Assembly: GCA_015665415.1 (NCBI GenBank)
Contig: JADFAE010000026.1
Location: 1 to 64,000 of the forward strand
Source: Roseobacter sp.
GTDB lineage: Bacteria; Pseudomonadota; Alphaproteobacteria; Rhodobacterales; Rhodobacteraceae
Direction of reading: 5' to 3'
DNA: 64,000 bases
Under the pieces are notes generated by a model. It made no database searches and had not been told where the DNA came from. It worked only from the letters and a program-made list of their open reading frames with translations. Both the position numbers and the translations under genes were made by a program. Positions 35,681 through 43,747 of the stretch are shown here, in pieces; within the stretch, counting starts at the first letter, position 1, and each line of letters begins with the position of its first letter.

Positions 35681-35937
35681 TCCGCCCTCTTCCTCCGTTG
35701 GTCTTTTCCGGGTCAAGGGCGGCGCCAGCCGCCGCGCGACGCGCGGCTTGCCCTTGAGGCGTCAAAGACCACTTACACTGGAAACGGCGCTTTGAAGGGC
35801 AGCCCTGCCCTTCAAACGCTTCTCAGCAAATTCTTTTCCTTTTCCCTGCGCCGCGCAGCGGCGCCAGGCCCAAGGCTGGTTTTGACGAGCAGCTCCGCTG
35901 GTCTTCAAACAGGCGCGGGAGCCTTTGCTTTTCTGGC
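35681..35937. other. Intergenic region with two GC-rich hairpins
   Basis: About 250 bases between convergent genes. CAAGGGC (35714-35720) pairs with GCCCTTG (35750-35756), with GC-rich inverted sequence inside. A second hairpin, GCGCCGC (35848-35854) / GCGGCGC (35858-35864), is followed by AGGCCCAAGGC, a partial match to the dispersed repeat at 15.1, 43.0 and 47.5 kb. These hairpins may act as terminators. No coding frame is supported. Confidence 0.5.
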
Positions 35938-36771
35938 CTAGCCAACAGGCCCGGGCTGGGCCTGTGCAATCATGCATTGCCGCCCGTCCGGGGCCCGCAC
36001 CCAAAGATCCTGCCCGCTGCAGCACAGCGTCGCCGCCTCAAAATGCATCAGGGGTGCTGTGGCGCGAAAGGAAAACTCCGCCAGGGGACCCATCAGCTCC
36101 TGCGCCAGCAACATCAACTGCTGCGCCAAAAGTGGCCCATGCACCACCAACCCGCCATAGCCCTCCACATCGCGGGCATAGTCCAGATCATAGTGGATGC
36201 GATGGCCATTGAAGGTCAGCGCCGAATAGCGAAACAGCAAGGTGGAACTAAATGAGACCTGCCGCGTCACCTGCGCATCCTCTCGTACCTCCGGTGGCTG
36301 TGGCGGGGGCGCCGCAGGGTCCGGGTCTTTGCGATAGACCAGATCATGCCATTCGCTGAGGCATCGCGCCCCCTGTTGCCAGATCTCGTGCAGCAGAGTG
36401 ACAAAGCCCAGCGGGCCAGTCCGCCCGGTCTTGGTACTTTGGCTTTCCAGCACCGAGCGTTTTTCCGCATCCAGCCCGGCCCGCAGGGTCTGATCAAAAC
36501 GCAAACGCCCCCCGGCCCACATCCGGCGCGGCAGGCCCAGATCCGGGATCAAGCCACCCGGGGCCAGGCGGGGATGACCATCGCGGCCCAAATCACCGGG
36601 CATCTGCGGTGTCCAGAAATAGAGCTGATGGAAAAAAGGCGGCAGCTCTGATCCGGCAACAATAGACGGCTCCTGCCCCAGGGCCACCTGCAGGGCAGCG
36701 GCGCGGGCCGGGTCCATCACATCGCGTTGGGACAGCTCCCCTTGAAGCTGGTTGTCTTGAATTTGGGGCAC
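35938..36771 (-). CDS. HTD2/MaoC-type dehydratase (mesaconyl-C4-CoA hydratase-like)
   Basis: This 277-residue protein consists of an N-terminal FAS1-like dehydratase part (ELPPFFHQLYFWTPQMPGDLGRDGHPRLAPGGLIPDLGLPRRMWAGGRL) and a C-terminal hot-dog part with YSALTFNGHRIHYDLDYARDVEGYGGLVVHGPLLAQQL, where the NxHxxHxD hydratase dyad and loop are clear. Family members hydrate mesaconyl-C4-CoA or itaconyl/3-hydroxyacyl-CoA esters. The start is taken as GTG 36771 without a clear ribosome-binding site; a downstream ATG in RDVMDPARAA is possible. It is a single gene, so the substrate is unknown. Confidence 0.8.
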   Translation of the reverse strand: MPQIQDNQLQGELSQRDVMDPARAAALQVALGQEPSIVAGSELPPFFHQLYFWTPQMPGDLGRDGHPRLAPGGLIPDLGLPRRMWAGGRLRFDQTLRAGLDAEKRSVLESQSTKTGRTGPLGFVTLLHEIWQQGARCLSEWHDLVYRKDPDPAAPPPQPPEVREDAQVTRQVSFSSTLLFRYSALTFNGHRIHYDLDYARDVEGYGGLVVHGPLLAQQLMLLAQELMGPLAEFSFRATAPLMHFEAATLCCSGQDLWVRAPDGRQCMIAQAQPGPVG

Positions 36772-36859
36772 GGTCAGGTCTTTGTTTACATCACTTTGAA
36801 TGACCGCGAGCCTAGCTCAACACGTGCCAAGCACAAGCCATCCCCGGTGATTTTGCCAC

Positions 36860-37402
36860 CTATCCAGGCAAAGTCGCGCGCAGTTTATCCATCAACCGCT
36901 GCAGGCTTGTCTGATAGTGTTCGCTCAACAATTGCCCCGCATCATCAAAGGCCCCGCCAGAGCCCGCTAAATGCAGCTCTGGCCCGGTGAGCAGATGCGG
37001 CTGAAACGGCACCAGAAACCCCCGCAGAACCATCTGCGCACGCTCGCCGCCCGCGCGCCCTGCCGCCGCGGACATCACCGCCACCGGCTTGTCCTGCCAG
37101 GGATTTTCCTTGGTGCGGCTGACCCAATCCAATGCATTTTTCAGCACGCCCGATGGGCCCTTGTTGTATTCCGGTGTCGAGATCAGCACCGCATCTGCAG
37201 CTGCGATTTGATCCGCCAGCCGTTGCACGGCCTCTGGAATGCCCTCGACGGCCTCCTGATCGCCATCATAGAGCGGCAGCTTGAGATCTGCTTCCAGGTG
37301 AGTGCAGTCGCCAAAAAGCCGCACAGCCTCGCGCAGAAGCTTGGTATTGGTGGCCTCTTTGCGAAGTGAGCCCGAAATGGTCAGCAGATGCGGGTGCGCC
37401 AT
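36860..37402 (-). CDS. NADPH-dependent FMN reductase
   Basis: This 180-residue flavodoxin-like protein has the family motifs LTISGSLRKEATNTKLLREA (FMN phosphate loop), ADAVLISTPEYNKGPSGVLKNALDWVSR, and VAVMSAAAGRAGGERA. Such enzymes reduce FMN or quinones (ChrR/YieF-like). ATG 37402 follows a GAGGA site; an upstream start in the longer frame is less likely. Located next to the MaoC-type gene in the same orientation, but 88 bases apart, so co-transcription is possible and not certain. Confidence 0.9.
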   Translation of the reverse strand: MAHPHLLTISGSLRKEATNTKLLREAVRLFGDCTHLEADLKLPLYDGDQEAVEGIPEAVQRLADQIAAADAVLISTPEYNKGPSGVLKNALDWVSRTKENPWQDKPVAVMSAAAGRAGGERAQMVLRGFLVPFQPHLLTGPELHLAGSGGAFDDAGQLLSEHYQTSLQRLMDKLRATLPG

Positions 37403-37524
37403 GAGATCCTCAGTCCTTCCATGTGTGATCATGGTTTCAAACCTAGGGTCTGCGTTTCATTTGCACAGGGGCAGAAATGCGCACGCGATGTGCATGGTTT
37501 GCGCAGTGGTCAGGATGCCACAGC

Positions 37525-37551
37525 AAAAAGGGCCACACCTGGGTGCAGCCC
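37525..37551 (-). terminator. Terminator after the OmpA-family lipoprotein gene
   Basis: Read leftward, stem GGGCTGCAC / GTGTGGCCC with a 4-base loop is followed by TTTTT, 26 bases after the stop of the leftward gene at 37577. Confidence 0.75.
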
Positions 37552-37576
37552 TTAGTCAAGCGCCAGGCAATCGAGA

Positions 37577-38236
37577 TCAGGCCGCAGTTGGCACAATCAC
37601 GATCTCGACCCGGCGGTTTTGCGCCTTGCCTTCCGGGGTCAGGTTGCTGGCCACGGGCTGGTCTTCACCGCGACCTAATGTCTGCAACCGGTTGTAGGGC
37701 ACACCCCCAGCCTGGATCTGATCCGCCACCGCATTGGCGCGGCGTTCGGACAGGTTTTGATTGTAGTCGGCACTGCCGTCGCTATCGGCATGGCCAATGA
37801 CCTGCACGGTGCTGTCGGGATAGCGCACCAGGCTTTCCGAGACGCTGCGCAGATCCGCCTGCATCGCAGGATTGATCGAGGCACTGTCGGTGCCAAAGGT
37901 CAGATCATTGGGCAGCGAGACAATCAGCCGATCACCGGTATTGACGATACTGATGCCACTGTTGGACAGATTGGACCGCAACTCGCGCTCCTGAGCATCC
38001 AGTCGGTTGCCGATAACACCGCCTGCAGTCGCCCCGACCAAGGCACCCGTTACCGCCCCCAGCCCACGATCTGAATCATTGGCAATGGCCCCGACACCGG
38101 CCCCGATAATTCCACCAAGGATCGCGCCCTGCTGGGTATTGCTGCCCGGCGTGCCGATCGTGGCCGGATCGGTACAGGCCCCAAGGGCAAGGGTGGCACC
38201 AAGCGCTGCCGCACTGGAGATTTTCAAAATGGTCAT
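37577..38236 (-). CDS. OmpA-family glycine-zipper lipoprotein (YiaD-like)
   Basis: This 219-residue outer-membrane lipoprotein has a signal and lipobox ATLALGAC. A glycine-zipper stretch follows (GAILGGIIGAGVGAIANDSDRGLGAVTGALVGATAGGVIG). The C-terminal OmpA-like peptidoglycan-binding domain shows SINPAMQADLRSVSESL, VQVIGHADSDGSADYNQNLSERRANAVADQI and NRRVEIVI. It anchors the outer membrane to peptidoglycan. ATG 38236 is chosen so that the signal peptide starts properly. A terminator follows it. Confidence 0.9.
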   Translation of the reverse strand: MTILKISSAAALGATLALGACTDPATIGTPGSNTQQGAILGGIIGAGVGAIANDSDRGLGAVTGALVGATAGGVIGNRLDAQERELRSNLSNSGISIVNTGDRLIVSLPNDLTFGTDSASINPAMQADLRSVSESLVRYPDSTVQVIGHADSDGSADYNQNLSERRANAVADQIQAGGVPYNRLQTLGRGEDQPVASNLTPEGKAQNRRVEIVIVPTAA

Positions 38237-38376
38237 TTCGACACCTTTTCTGCTCATTCGGCACGCGCAGCGTACCGCTTTGCCCATATATCGGCCTTCC
38301 AGGCCGTTGGCTCAAGCTCACGTGCTGCGCCTTCGGCGGAATGCTGCGCAACATTCGCGCCTCCTATGGGGCCACG

Positions 38377-39066
38377 TCAGCTTGGCTGCCACAGGGACAG
38401 CCGCTCCTGTTCCTGCCACAGACGTCGCAACACCGGGGCCTCCTGCGAGAACTCCGCCTCCAAGATCTCTGCGCTGAACATCCTGTCACTGCGAAAGTGA
38501 CGAAAGGCCCCGCGCAATTCGCACCAGGCAACCAGCAGCGTGACGTCGATGTGATAGATCACGGCCAAGGGCCGCAAGACCCGCTGCGTCTCATCTCCAT
38601 CCAGGCTGAGGTAGGTGATTTTCAACTTGCGCGACCCACGCACGGCCTGACGCAGCAGTGCTTTGGAGACACAGCCCTTTTCCGGGTCGTCCAGAGAGGC
38701 CCCCCAGGGCGCGACCTGCAACCAATCCGCGCCCGTGTTCAACTCTTCGATCTTGCGGATGACCCGTTGAGCGGCCTGCTGCAAGGCGCCATCCCCGGTG
38801 CGCATCAGCATGGCCAAGCCCACATGCAGGGCTTCGATCTCTTCGCCATCAAAATTGAGTGGAGGCAAATCATAGCCCCGGCGCAACAGATAGCCGATCC
38901 CCGCCTCTCCCTCTACGGGCGTGCCCATCATCTGCAAGGCAGCTATATCACGATAGATCGTCCGCTTGGAGACCTCCAGTTTCGCCGCCAGATCCTCAGC
39001 CCGCATCGGAGATGAGGCCGCCCGCAGGATCTGAATCACTTCAAATAATCTGTCCGAGCGTGCCAT
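38377..39066 (-). CDS. HTH-WYL domain transcriptional regulator (YafY-type)
   Basis: This 229-residue protein has a DeoR-type winged helix (MRAEDLAAKLEVSKRTIYRDIAALQMMGTPVEGEAGIGYLLRRGY), then the WYL domain (LKITYLSLDGDETQRVLRPLAVIYHIDVTLLVAWCELRGAFRHFRSDRM). WYL domains sense ligands such as nucleotides. It is divergent from a tiny gene 112 bases away, the likely target. The ligand is unknown. Confidence 0.88.
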   Translation of the reverse strand: MARSDRLFEVIQILRAASSPMRAEDLAAKLEVSKRTIYRDIAALQMMGTPVEGEAGIGYLLRRGYDLPPLNFDGEEIEALHVGLAMLMRTGDGALQQAAQRVIRKIEELNTGADWLQVAPWGASLDDPEKGCVSKALLRQAVRGSRKLKITYLSLDGDETQRVLRPLAVIYHIDVTLLVAWCELRGAFRHFRSDRMFSAEILEAEFSQEAPVLRRLWQEQERLSLWQPS

Positions 39067-39178
39067 CTGCGCCCCTTGCTGCTGTCAATCCTACTGACAC
39101 AATACCATGCGCTGCTGACAGCAGTCTGTCAGCAGCCTTGCGGCAATCTACTCTCCACAGCTTCAACGGAGAGAGCCG

Positions 39179-39379
39179 ATGTATTCCTATGACTGGATCA
39201 CCCTTGTCACCCTGGGCCTCGACCGCTGGCAGCAGCAGCGCAATCGCAAACCCGGCTATCAGATCGAGCTGGAAGAGGCCGAAGCCCGACACCGGCTGCA
39301 ACACCAGGGCAAGATCAAAAAGCTGACGCCCCCGACCGCTGTCCTGCCAAGGGCACCCACTGTATCCAAGACCTGCTAG
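39179..39379 (+). CDS. Small hypothetical protein next to a WYL regulator
   Basis: This 66-residue protein has a good ribosome-binding site (CGGAGAG) and a charged, helical composition: MYSYDWITLVTLGLDRWQQQRNR, then RKPGYQIELEEAEARHRLQHQGKIKKL. No signal, membrane segment or known motif is seen. It is divergent from the YafY-type regulator and its last 4 bases overlap the convergent ada-like gene. It is probably real but unassigned. Confidence 0.5.
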   Translation: MYSYDWITLVTLGLDRWQQQRNRKPGYQIELEEAEARHRLQHQGKIKKLTPPTAVLPRAPTVSKTC

Positions 39380-40230
39380 GCGACGCCATCCAGCGCTTCA
39401 CTGCGGGCAGTTTCATAGGCCAGCAGAGCGCGTTTCACGGGCTGCCCCCAATGATAGCCGCCCAGATCGCCGGATTTCTTCAGCGCCCGGTGGCAGGGGA
39501 TGAGCCAGCTGATCGGATTGCGCCCTACGGCGGTTCCCACCGCGCGCACGGCCTTGGGATTGCCAATCGCCGTGGCGATCTCGGAATAGCTGGTGACATG
39601 GCCCGTGGGGATCGACAGCAGCGCCTCCCAGACCTTGAGCTGCAGGGGCGCACCAATCAAGTGCAAGGCCGTTTCGCCTTTGCCGGAAAACGCTGCATCA
39701 ACCAGTGAGCGCAGGGCCATGGGGTCTTCGATGAATGTTGCCTGCGGCCAGCGCGCCCGCATATCCGCCATGGTTGGCTCTGCACCGGTTTCGGCGGCAA
39801 AGCCCAACCCGCAAATGCCCTTGGCCGTCCCCATCACCAGGGCCAGGCCAAAGGGGCTGTCAAACCAGCCCCACAGGACTTCGAGCCCCTCCCCTTTGCG
39901 GGCATATTCTCCGGGGCTCATCGCCTCCCAGCGCAGGAACAGATCGTGCAACCGGCCAGAGCCGGACAATCCAACAGCATGGGCGGTCTCCAGGGTCGAA
40001 AACCGCTCCCGCAGCAGGGTCTTGGCATGGCCGAGCCGCAGGTATTGCTGATAGCGTTTGGGCGAAACCCCGACCCAGGCCGAAAACACACGTTGAAAAT
40101 GGGCCGGGCTCATATCCATATGGCTGGCCAATTGCTCCAGCGTCAGGTTGTCACCGCCAGCATCGATCAGCTCGATCGCGCGTCGCATGACGCCGTAATG
40201 GTAGCTCTGCTCGCTGGGCTGGATGTTCAT
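39376..40230 (-). CDS. AraC-domain methylated-DNA-protein cysteine methyltransferase (Ada-like)
   Basis: This 284-residue protein joins an AraC-type DNA-binding domain (LTLEQLASHMDMSPAHFQRVFSAWVGVSPKRYQQYLRL) to an O6-alkylguanine methyltransferase domain (GHVTSYSEIATAIGNPKAVRAVGTAVGRNPISWLIPCHRALKKSG), with the acceptor Cys in PCHR. It removes alkyl groups from guanine. It lacks the N-terminal zinc domain of E. coli Ada that senses methylphosphotriesters. Start ATG 40230; the frame extends further upstream without a site. Confidence 0.9.
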   Translation of the reverse strand: MNIQPSEQSYHYGVMRRAIELIDAGGDNLTLEQLASHMDMSPAHFQRVFSAWVGVSPKRYQQYLRLGHAKTLLRERFSTLETAHAVGLSGSGRLHDLFLRWEAMSPGEYARKGEGLEVLWGWFDSPFGLALVMGTAKGICGLGFAAETGAEPTMADMRARWPQATFIEDPMALRSLVDAAFSGKGETALHLIGAPLQLKVWEALLSIPTGHVTSYSEIATAIGNPKAVRAVGTAVGRNPISWLIPCHRALKKSGDLGGYHWGQPVKRALLAYETARSEALDGVA

Positions 40231-40360
40231 GGCTTTTCTTTCTCGTAAATGTTGTTTTGACCATAGCCCTTCGACAGTCCAAGCAGCGACCCGAAACTTG
40301 CGAAAACCCCACCCCTGGTCCATGGCTGTAAGACCTAAGCATCACGGAGAACCTGTGCAA

Positions 40361-41251
40361 ATGACAATAGCGGTCTTGAACAGGGCAGGAGATTTGCTGC
40401 GTGATGACCTGCCGCAGGCGGTGTTCCCCTGGTGGAGTTTTACCAAACCGGTTTTGGCCGCTTTGGTCCTGCGTGCCGCAGACAGAGGTGACTGCGATCT
40501 GGACGCAGAACTGTCAAACCGCCCCTATAGCTTACGTCAGGTGCTGCAACACCGCGCAGGCGTGCCGGAATATGGAGGATTGCCCCGGTACAAGGCTGCT
40601 GTGGCCAAGGTTGAGCCCGCTTGGCCCGCAGAACGCCTGCTGCAAGAGGTGCAGGCTGATCATCTGGATTTCCCTCCCGGACAGGGCTGGAATTACTCCA
40701 ATACCGGCTACCTGATCCTGCGACAAGAATTGGAGGCCCTGCACCAGCAAGACCTGGCAGCGATCATGCGGGAGGAGATTCTGGAACCACTGGGCCTCGA
40801 GACGCGATTGGCGCAGGTGCCTGCGGATTTCACGACGCTGCACTATCCCGCACAGGGCTACCATCCCGGCTGGGTCTATCATGGCTGCCTAATGGGCACG
40901 GAGCAGGACGCCGCCCGCCTGCTTTGGGCCCTGCTGTATGGAGATCTGCTGAGCCCGGGTGCGCGCCAGCAAATGCTGCTGCAAGACATGAAGGGCAGCG
41001 CAATCCCTGGACGCGTCTGGAGCGAGATCGGCTATGGGCTGGGAATGATGATTGGTGCGGTGCCGCAGGCCGGACAAATGATCGGCCACACCGGATCTGG
41101 GCCATTCAGCGCCAATCTGGTCGCCGCTTTTCCAGAGCTGTCCAACCAACCCATCGTAGCGGCCTTTTGCACCGGCACAGATGAGTCTGTAGCAGAATTC
41201 GCCGCCGTCAAGGCTGCTGTGGCCAAAGAACAAGCTGGAAAGCCCTTGTAA
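40361..41251 (+). CDS. Serine hydrolase of the beta-lactamase class C/DD-peptidase family
   Basis: This 296-residue protein has the penicillin-binding fold motifs: SxxK in WWSFTKPVLAAL, YxN in WNYSNTGYLILRQ, and HTG in MIGHTGSGPFSANL. There is no signal peptide, so it is cytoplasmic and probably an esterase or peptidase, not a beta-lactamase conferring resistance. ATG 40361 is chosen, with CGGAGA 10 bases before it; a longer frame from 40223 overlaps the divergent ada-like gene and is unlikely. Confidence 0.82.
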   Translation: MTIAVLNRAGDLLRDDLPQAVFPWWSFTKPVLAALVLRAADRGDCDLDAELSNRPYSLRQVLQHRAGVPEYGGLPRYKAAVAKVEPAWPAERLLQEVQADHLDFPPGQGWNYSNTGYLILRQELEALHQQDLAAIMREEILEPLGLETRLAQVPADFTTLHYPAQGYHPGWVYHGCLMGTEQDAARLLWALLYGDLLSPGARQQMLLQDMKGSAIPGRVWSEIGYGLGMMIGAVPQAGQMIGHTGSGPFSANLVAAFPELSNQPIVAAFCTGTDESVAEFAAVKAAVAKEQAGKPL

Positions 41252-41308
41252 ACCGCCCTGACGCTTTGTCGTTGCAGCAGCGCGGGCAAAGCGGCAATAA
41301 GGCCGGTG

Positions 41309-41953
41309 ATGGCAAAGCAACTCGATTATCATACCATTCGCGAAATCTTTTCGCGGTTTCAGGCAGCGGAACCAGAGCCCAAGGGCGAGCTGGAGCATGT
41401 CAATGTCTACACCCTGGTGGTGGCCGTGGCGCTGTCAGCGCAGGCCACGGACGCCGGGGTGAACAAGGCCACGCGCGCCTTGTTCAAAATCGCCGACACG
41501 CCGCAAAAAATGCTGGATCTCGGCATCGAGGGCGTCACGGATCATATCAAGACCATTGGGTTGTTCCGTCAAAAGGCCAAGAACGTGATCAAGCTGAGTC
41601 AGATCCTGGTCGATGACTACGGCGGCGAGGTGCCAAATTCTCGCGCCGCGCTGCAGTCGCTGCCCGGGGTGGGTCGCAAGACCGCCAATGTGGTGCTCAA
41701 CATGTGGTGGAAACAGCCCGCCCAGGCGGTGGACACGCATATTTTTCGCGTCGGCAACCGATCCGGCATTGCGCCGGGCAAGGATGTGGATGCGGTGGAA
41801 CGCGCCGTCGAAGACAATATTCCCGCAGATTTTCAGCAACATGCCCATCACTGGCTGATTCTGCATGGTCGCTATCATTGCAAGGCCCGCAAACCGCTTT
41901 GCGCTGCCTGTCTGATCCGCGACCTCTGTCAATATGAGGACAAGAACCTATGA
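41309..41953 (+). CDS. nth: Endonuclease III
   Basis: This 214-residue base-excision repair enzyme removes oxidised pyrimidines and cuts at abasic sites. The helix-hairpin-helix and catalytic Lys lie in LPGVGRKTANVVLNMW, the catalytic Asp in VDTHIFRVGNR, and the [4Fe-4S] ligands in CKARKPLCAACLIRDLC. The ATG at 41309 follows AAGG; the GTG 3 bases earlier is possible. It overlaps the kinase gene by 4 bases, an operon arrangement of the kind common in this group. Confidence 0.95.
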   Translation: MAKQLDYHTIREIFSRFQAAEPEPKGELEHVNVYTLVVAVALSAQATDAGVNKATRALFKIADTPQKMLDLGIEGVTDHIKTIGLFRQKAKNVIKLSQILVDDYGGEVPNSRAALQSLPGVGRKTANVVLNMWWKQPAQAVDTHIFRVGNRSGIAPGKDVDAVERAVEDNIPADFQQHAHHWLILHGRYHCKARKPLCAACLIRDLCQYEDKNL

Positions 41954-42939
41954 AAACCTATCAGATCGTCGGCATTGGCAATGCGGTTGTTGATGTGATT
42001 TCGCAAAGCGACGACAGCTTTCTCGCCCATATGGGCATCGAGAAGGGCATCATGCAGCTGATCGAGCGTGAGCGCGGCGAAGTGCTTTATGGTGCGATGG
42101 AAGGCCGGGTGCAAACCCCCGGTGGATCTGTTGCAAATACCATTGCCGGTGCCGGGGCGCTGGGTCTGGATGCCGGTTTCATCGGCCGGGTGCAGGATGA
42201 TGCGCTGGGGCATTTCTATGCCGATGCGATGAACGAGGATGGGGTTGATTTCGTCAACCCGCCGGTTGCAGGCGGTGAGCTGCCGACCTCGCGGTCGATG
42301 ATCTTTGTCTCCCCCGACGGGGAGCGCTCGATGAACACCTATCTGGGTATTTCCTCAGAGCTGAGCAGCGCCGACGTCCCCGCCGAGGTGGCAGGCAATG
42401 CACAGATCATGTTCCTTGAGGGCTATCTGTTTGACAAGGACAAGGGCAAATCAGCCTTTCTGGAGGCCGCCCGCGATTGCCGCAAGGGCGGCGGCAAATC
42501 CGGCATCGCCATCTCTGATCCCTTTTGCGTCGAGCGCCACCGGGCCGATTTCCTGTCGCTGATCGAGCATGATCTGGATTTTGTCATCGGCAATGAGGCT
42601 GAGCTCAAATCGCTGTTTGAAACCGAAGACCTTGAGGTGGCGCTGACCAAGACCGCTGCCATCTGCCCCTTGGTGGTCTGCACCCGCTCAGGCGATGGCG
42701 TCAGCGTCATCAGCGGCGAAACCCGGATCGACGTGCCGGTCACCAAAGTGGTGCCCGTGGATGCAACAGGTGCCGGCGATCAGTTTGCCGCGGGCTTCCT
42801 TTTTGGGCTGGCCAAAGGCAAGGATCTGGAGACCTGCGCCAAAATCGGCAACATCTGTGCCGCCGAGGTGATCAGCCACATCGGCCCACGGCCCGAGGCC
42901 AACATGCAAGAGATGCTGCGCGAAGCGGGGCTTTTGTAG
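41950..42939 (+). CDS. PfkB-family carbohydrate/adenosine kinase
   Basis: This 329-residue kinase of the ribokinase/PfkB family has the N-terminal signature GGSVANTIAGAGALGLDAGFIGRVQDD and the catalytic VPVDATGAGDQFAAGFLFGLA (Asp base, anion hole). Bacterial members with this sequence are usually labelled adenosine kinase or sugar kinase; the true substrate is not visible. It is translationally coupled to nth (ATGA). Confidence 0.88.
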   Translation: MKTYQIVGIGNAVVDVISQSDDSFLAHMGIEKGIMQLIERERGEVLYGAMEGRVQTPGGSVANTIAGAGALGLDAGFIGRVQDDALGHFYADAMNEDGVDFVNPPVAGGELPTSRSMIFVSPDGERSMNTYLGISSELSSADVPAEVAGNAQIMFLEGYLFDKDKGKSAFLEAARDCRKGGGKSGIAISDPFCVERHRADFLSLIEHDLDFVIGNEAELKSLFETEDLEVALTKTAAICPLVVCTRSGDGVSVISGETRIDVPVTKVVPVDATGAGDQFAAGFLFGLAKGKDLETCAKIGNICAAEVISHIGPRPEANMQEMLREAGLL

Positions 42940-42984
42940 ACCCCTGAGTAAGTCACTGATGGTCAACAGGCGATGCAGGCGGTA

Positions 42985-43064
42985 CTCCCGCCCGTCGCCA
43001 CCCCCACCAAAGGTGGGAGCGCTCCCGTTGGGCCAGGCAGGGTGCGGCAAAGCCGCCCCCTGCG
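42985..43064 (-). repeat. Dispersed hairpin repeat, copy C (inverted)
   Basis: On the minus strand the order is a hairpin (GCAGGG-GCGGC type, near 43036-43064), GGCCCAACGGGAG at 43034-43022, and GGGCGGGAG at 42993-42985. This is the same architecture as copies at 15046-15118 and 47461-47535. Confidence 0.7.
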
Positions 43065-43167
43065 CCCGCGCGCTGAGGCCAACGGCGGCTTGCGGCAATG
43101 GGTTTTCTTTTTTTCGGATATTGCCAAGTCTCACGGTCACGCAATTGAACCAAAGTGATGTTCAGGC

Positions 43168-43665
43168 CTAATCCGCTGCAGCCAGATCCGCTGCGGCCTG
43201 GGCCTGCGTGAGCAGGGTCTGAAATGCCGCGCGTTCTGCCTTGGGCATAGCGGCCAGCAGGGCGTCCTGCGTCGCCACATGTTCTTCGACCGCCTGATCA
43301 ATCATCGCCAAGCCCTGGGGGCTGAGTTCGATCAGGAAGCTGCGGCTGTCCTCCGGGTTGATCTGGCGCAGCACCAGACCATCCGCTTCTAGTCGGGCAA
43401 TACGGTTTGTCATCGTCCCCGAAGCCACCATGGTTGCCTTGAGCAGATCCCCGGGCGAGAGCCGATAAGGCGCGCCCGCCCTGCGCAGGGTGGCCAGAAC
43501 GTCAAACTTGGCCGCATTCAGACCAAAGCGGGCAAAGGTTTTCTGCATGCCCTCCTGATAGGCCAGATAGAGCAGCGCCACCCGACCGATGATGCCCATG
43601 GCACTGACATCGAGGTCTGGTCGCTCTTGCGCCCATTGGGAGGTGATAAAGTCCACATGATCCAT
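43168..43665 (-). CDS. MarR-family transcriptional regulator
   Basis: This 165-residue winged-helix regulator has the MarR core FARFGLNAAKFDVLATLRRAGAPYRLSPGDLLKATMVASGTMTNRIARLEADGLVLRQINPEDSRSFLIELSPQG. Start ATG 43665; the longer frame to 43791 covers the palindromic operators and is unlikely. It is divergent from an EamA transporter gene across about 80 bases that hold two operator-like palindromes, so it should control both itself and the transporter. Confidence 0.9.
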   Translation of the reverse strand: MDHVDFITSQWAQERPDLDVSAMGIIGRVALLYLAYQEGMQKTFARFGLNAAKFDVLATLRRAGAPYRLSPGDLLKATMVASGTMTNRIARLEADGLVLRQINPEDSRSFLIELSPQGLAMIDQAVEEHVATQDALLAAMPKAERAAFQTLLTQAQAAADLAAAD

Positions 43666-43685
43666 ATTGGCACTTGTATCACGGA

Positions 43686-43731
43686 TTATCTTGACATCAA
43701 GATAAATAGAGTTATCTCGACATGAAGATAA
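43686..43731. promoter_or_regulatory. Two palindromic MarR-type operators
   Basis: A perfect palindrome TTATCTTGA-CA-TCAAGATAA (43686-43705) and a second, imperfect copy TTATCTCGA-CA-TGAAGATAA (43712-43731), 26 bases apart. They fill the intergenic region between marR and the DMT transporter start. Confidence 0.8.
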
Positions 43732-43747
43732 AATGGAGATCACGCCC

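Noticed and set aside
35681-35937. Small RNA gene in the GC-rich hairpin region
   Set aside because: Hairpins between convergent genes are better explained as terminators and repeat fragments; no promoter is visible.
40361-41251. Antibiotic-resistance beta-lactamase
   Set aside because: The fold motifs are present, but there is no signal peptide, and family esterases and peptidases share them.
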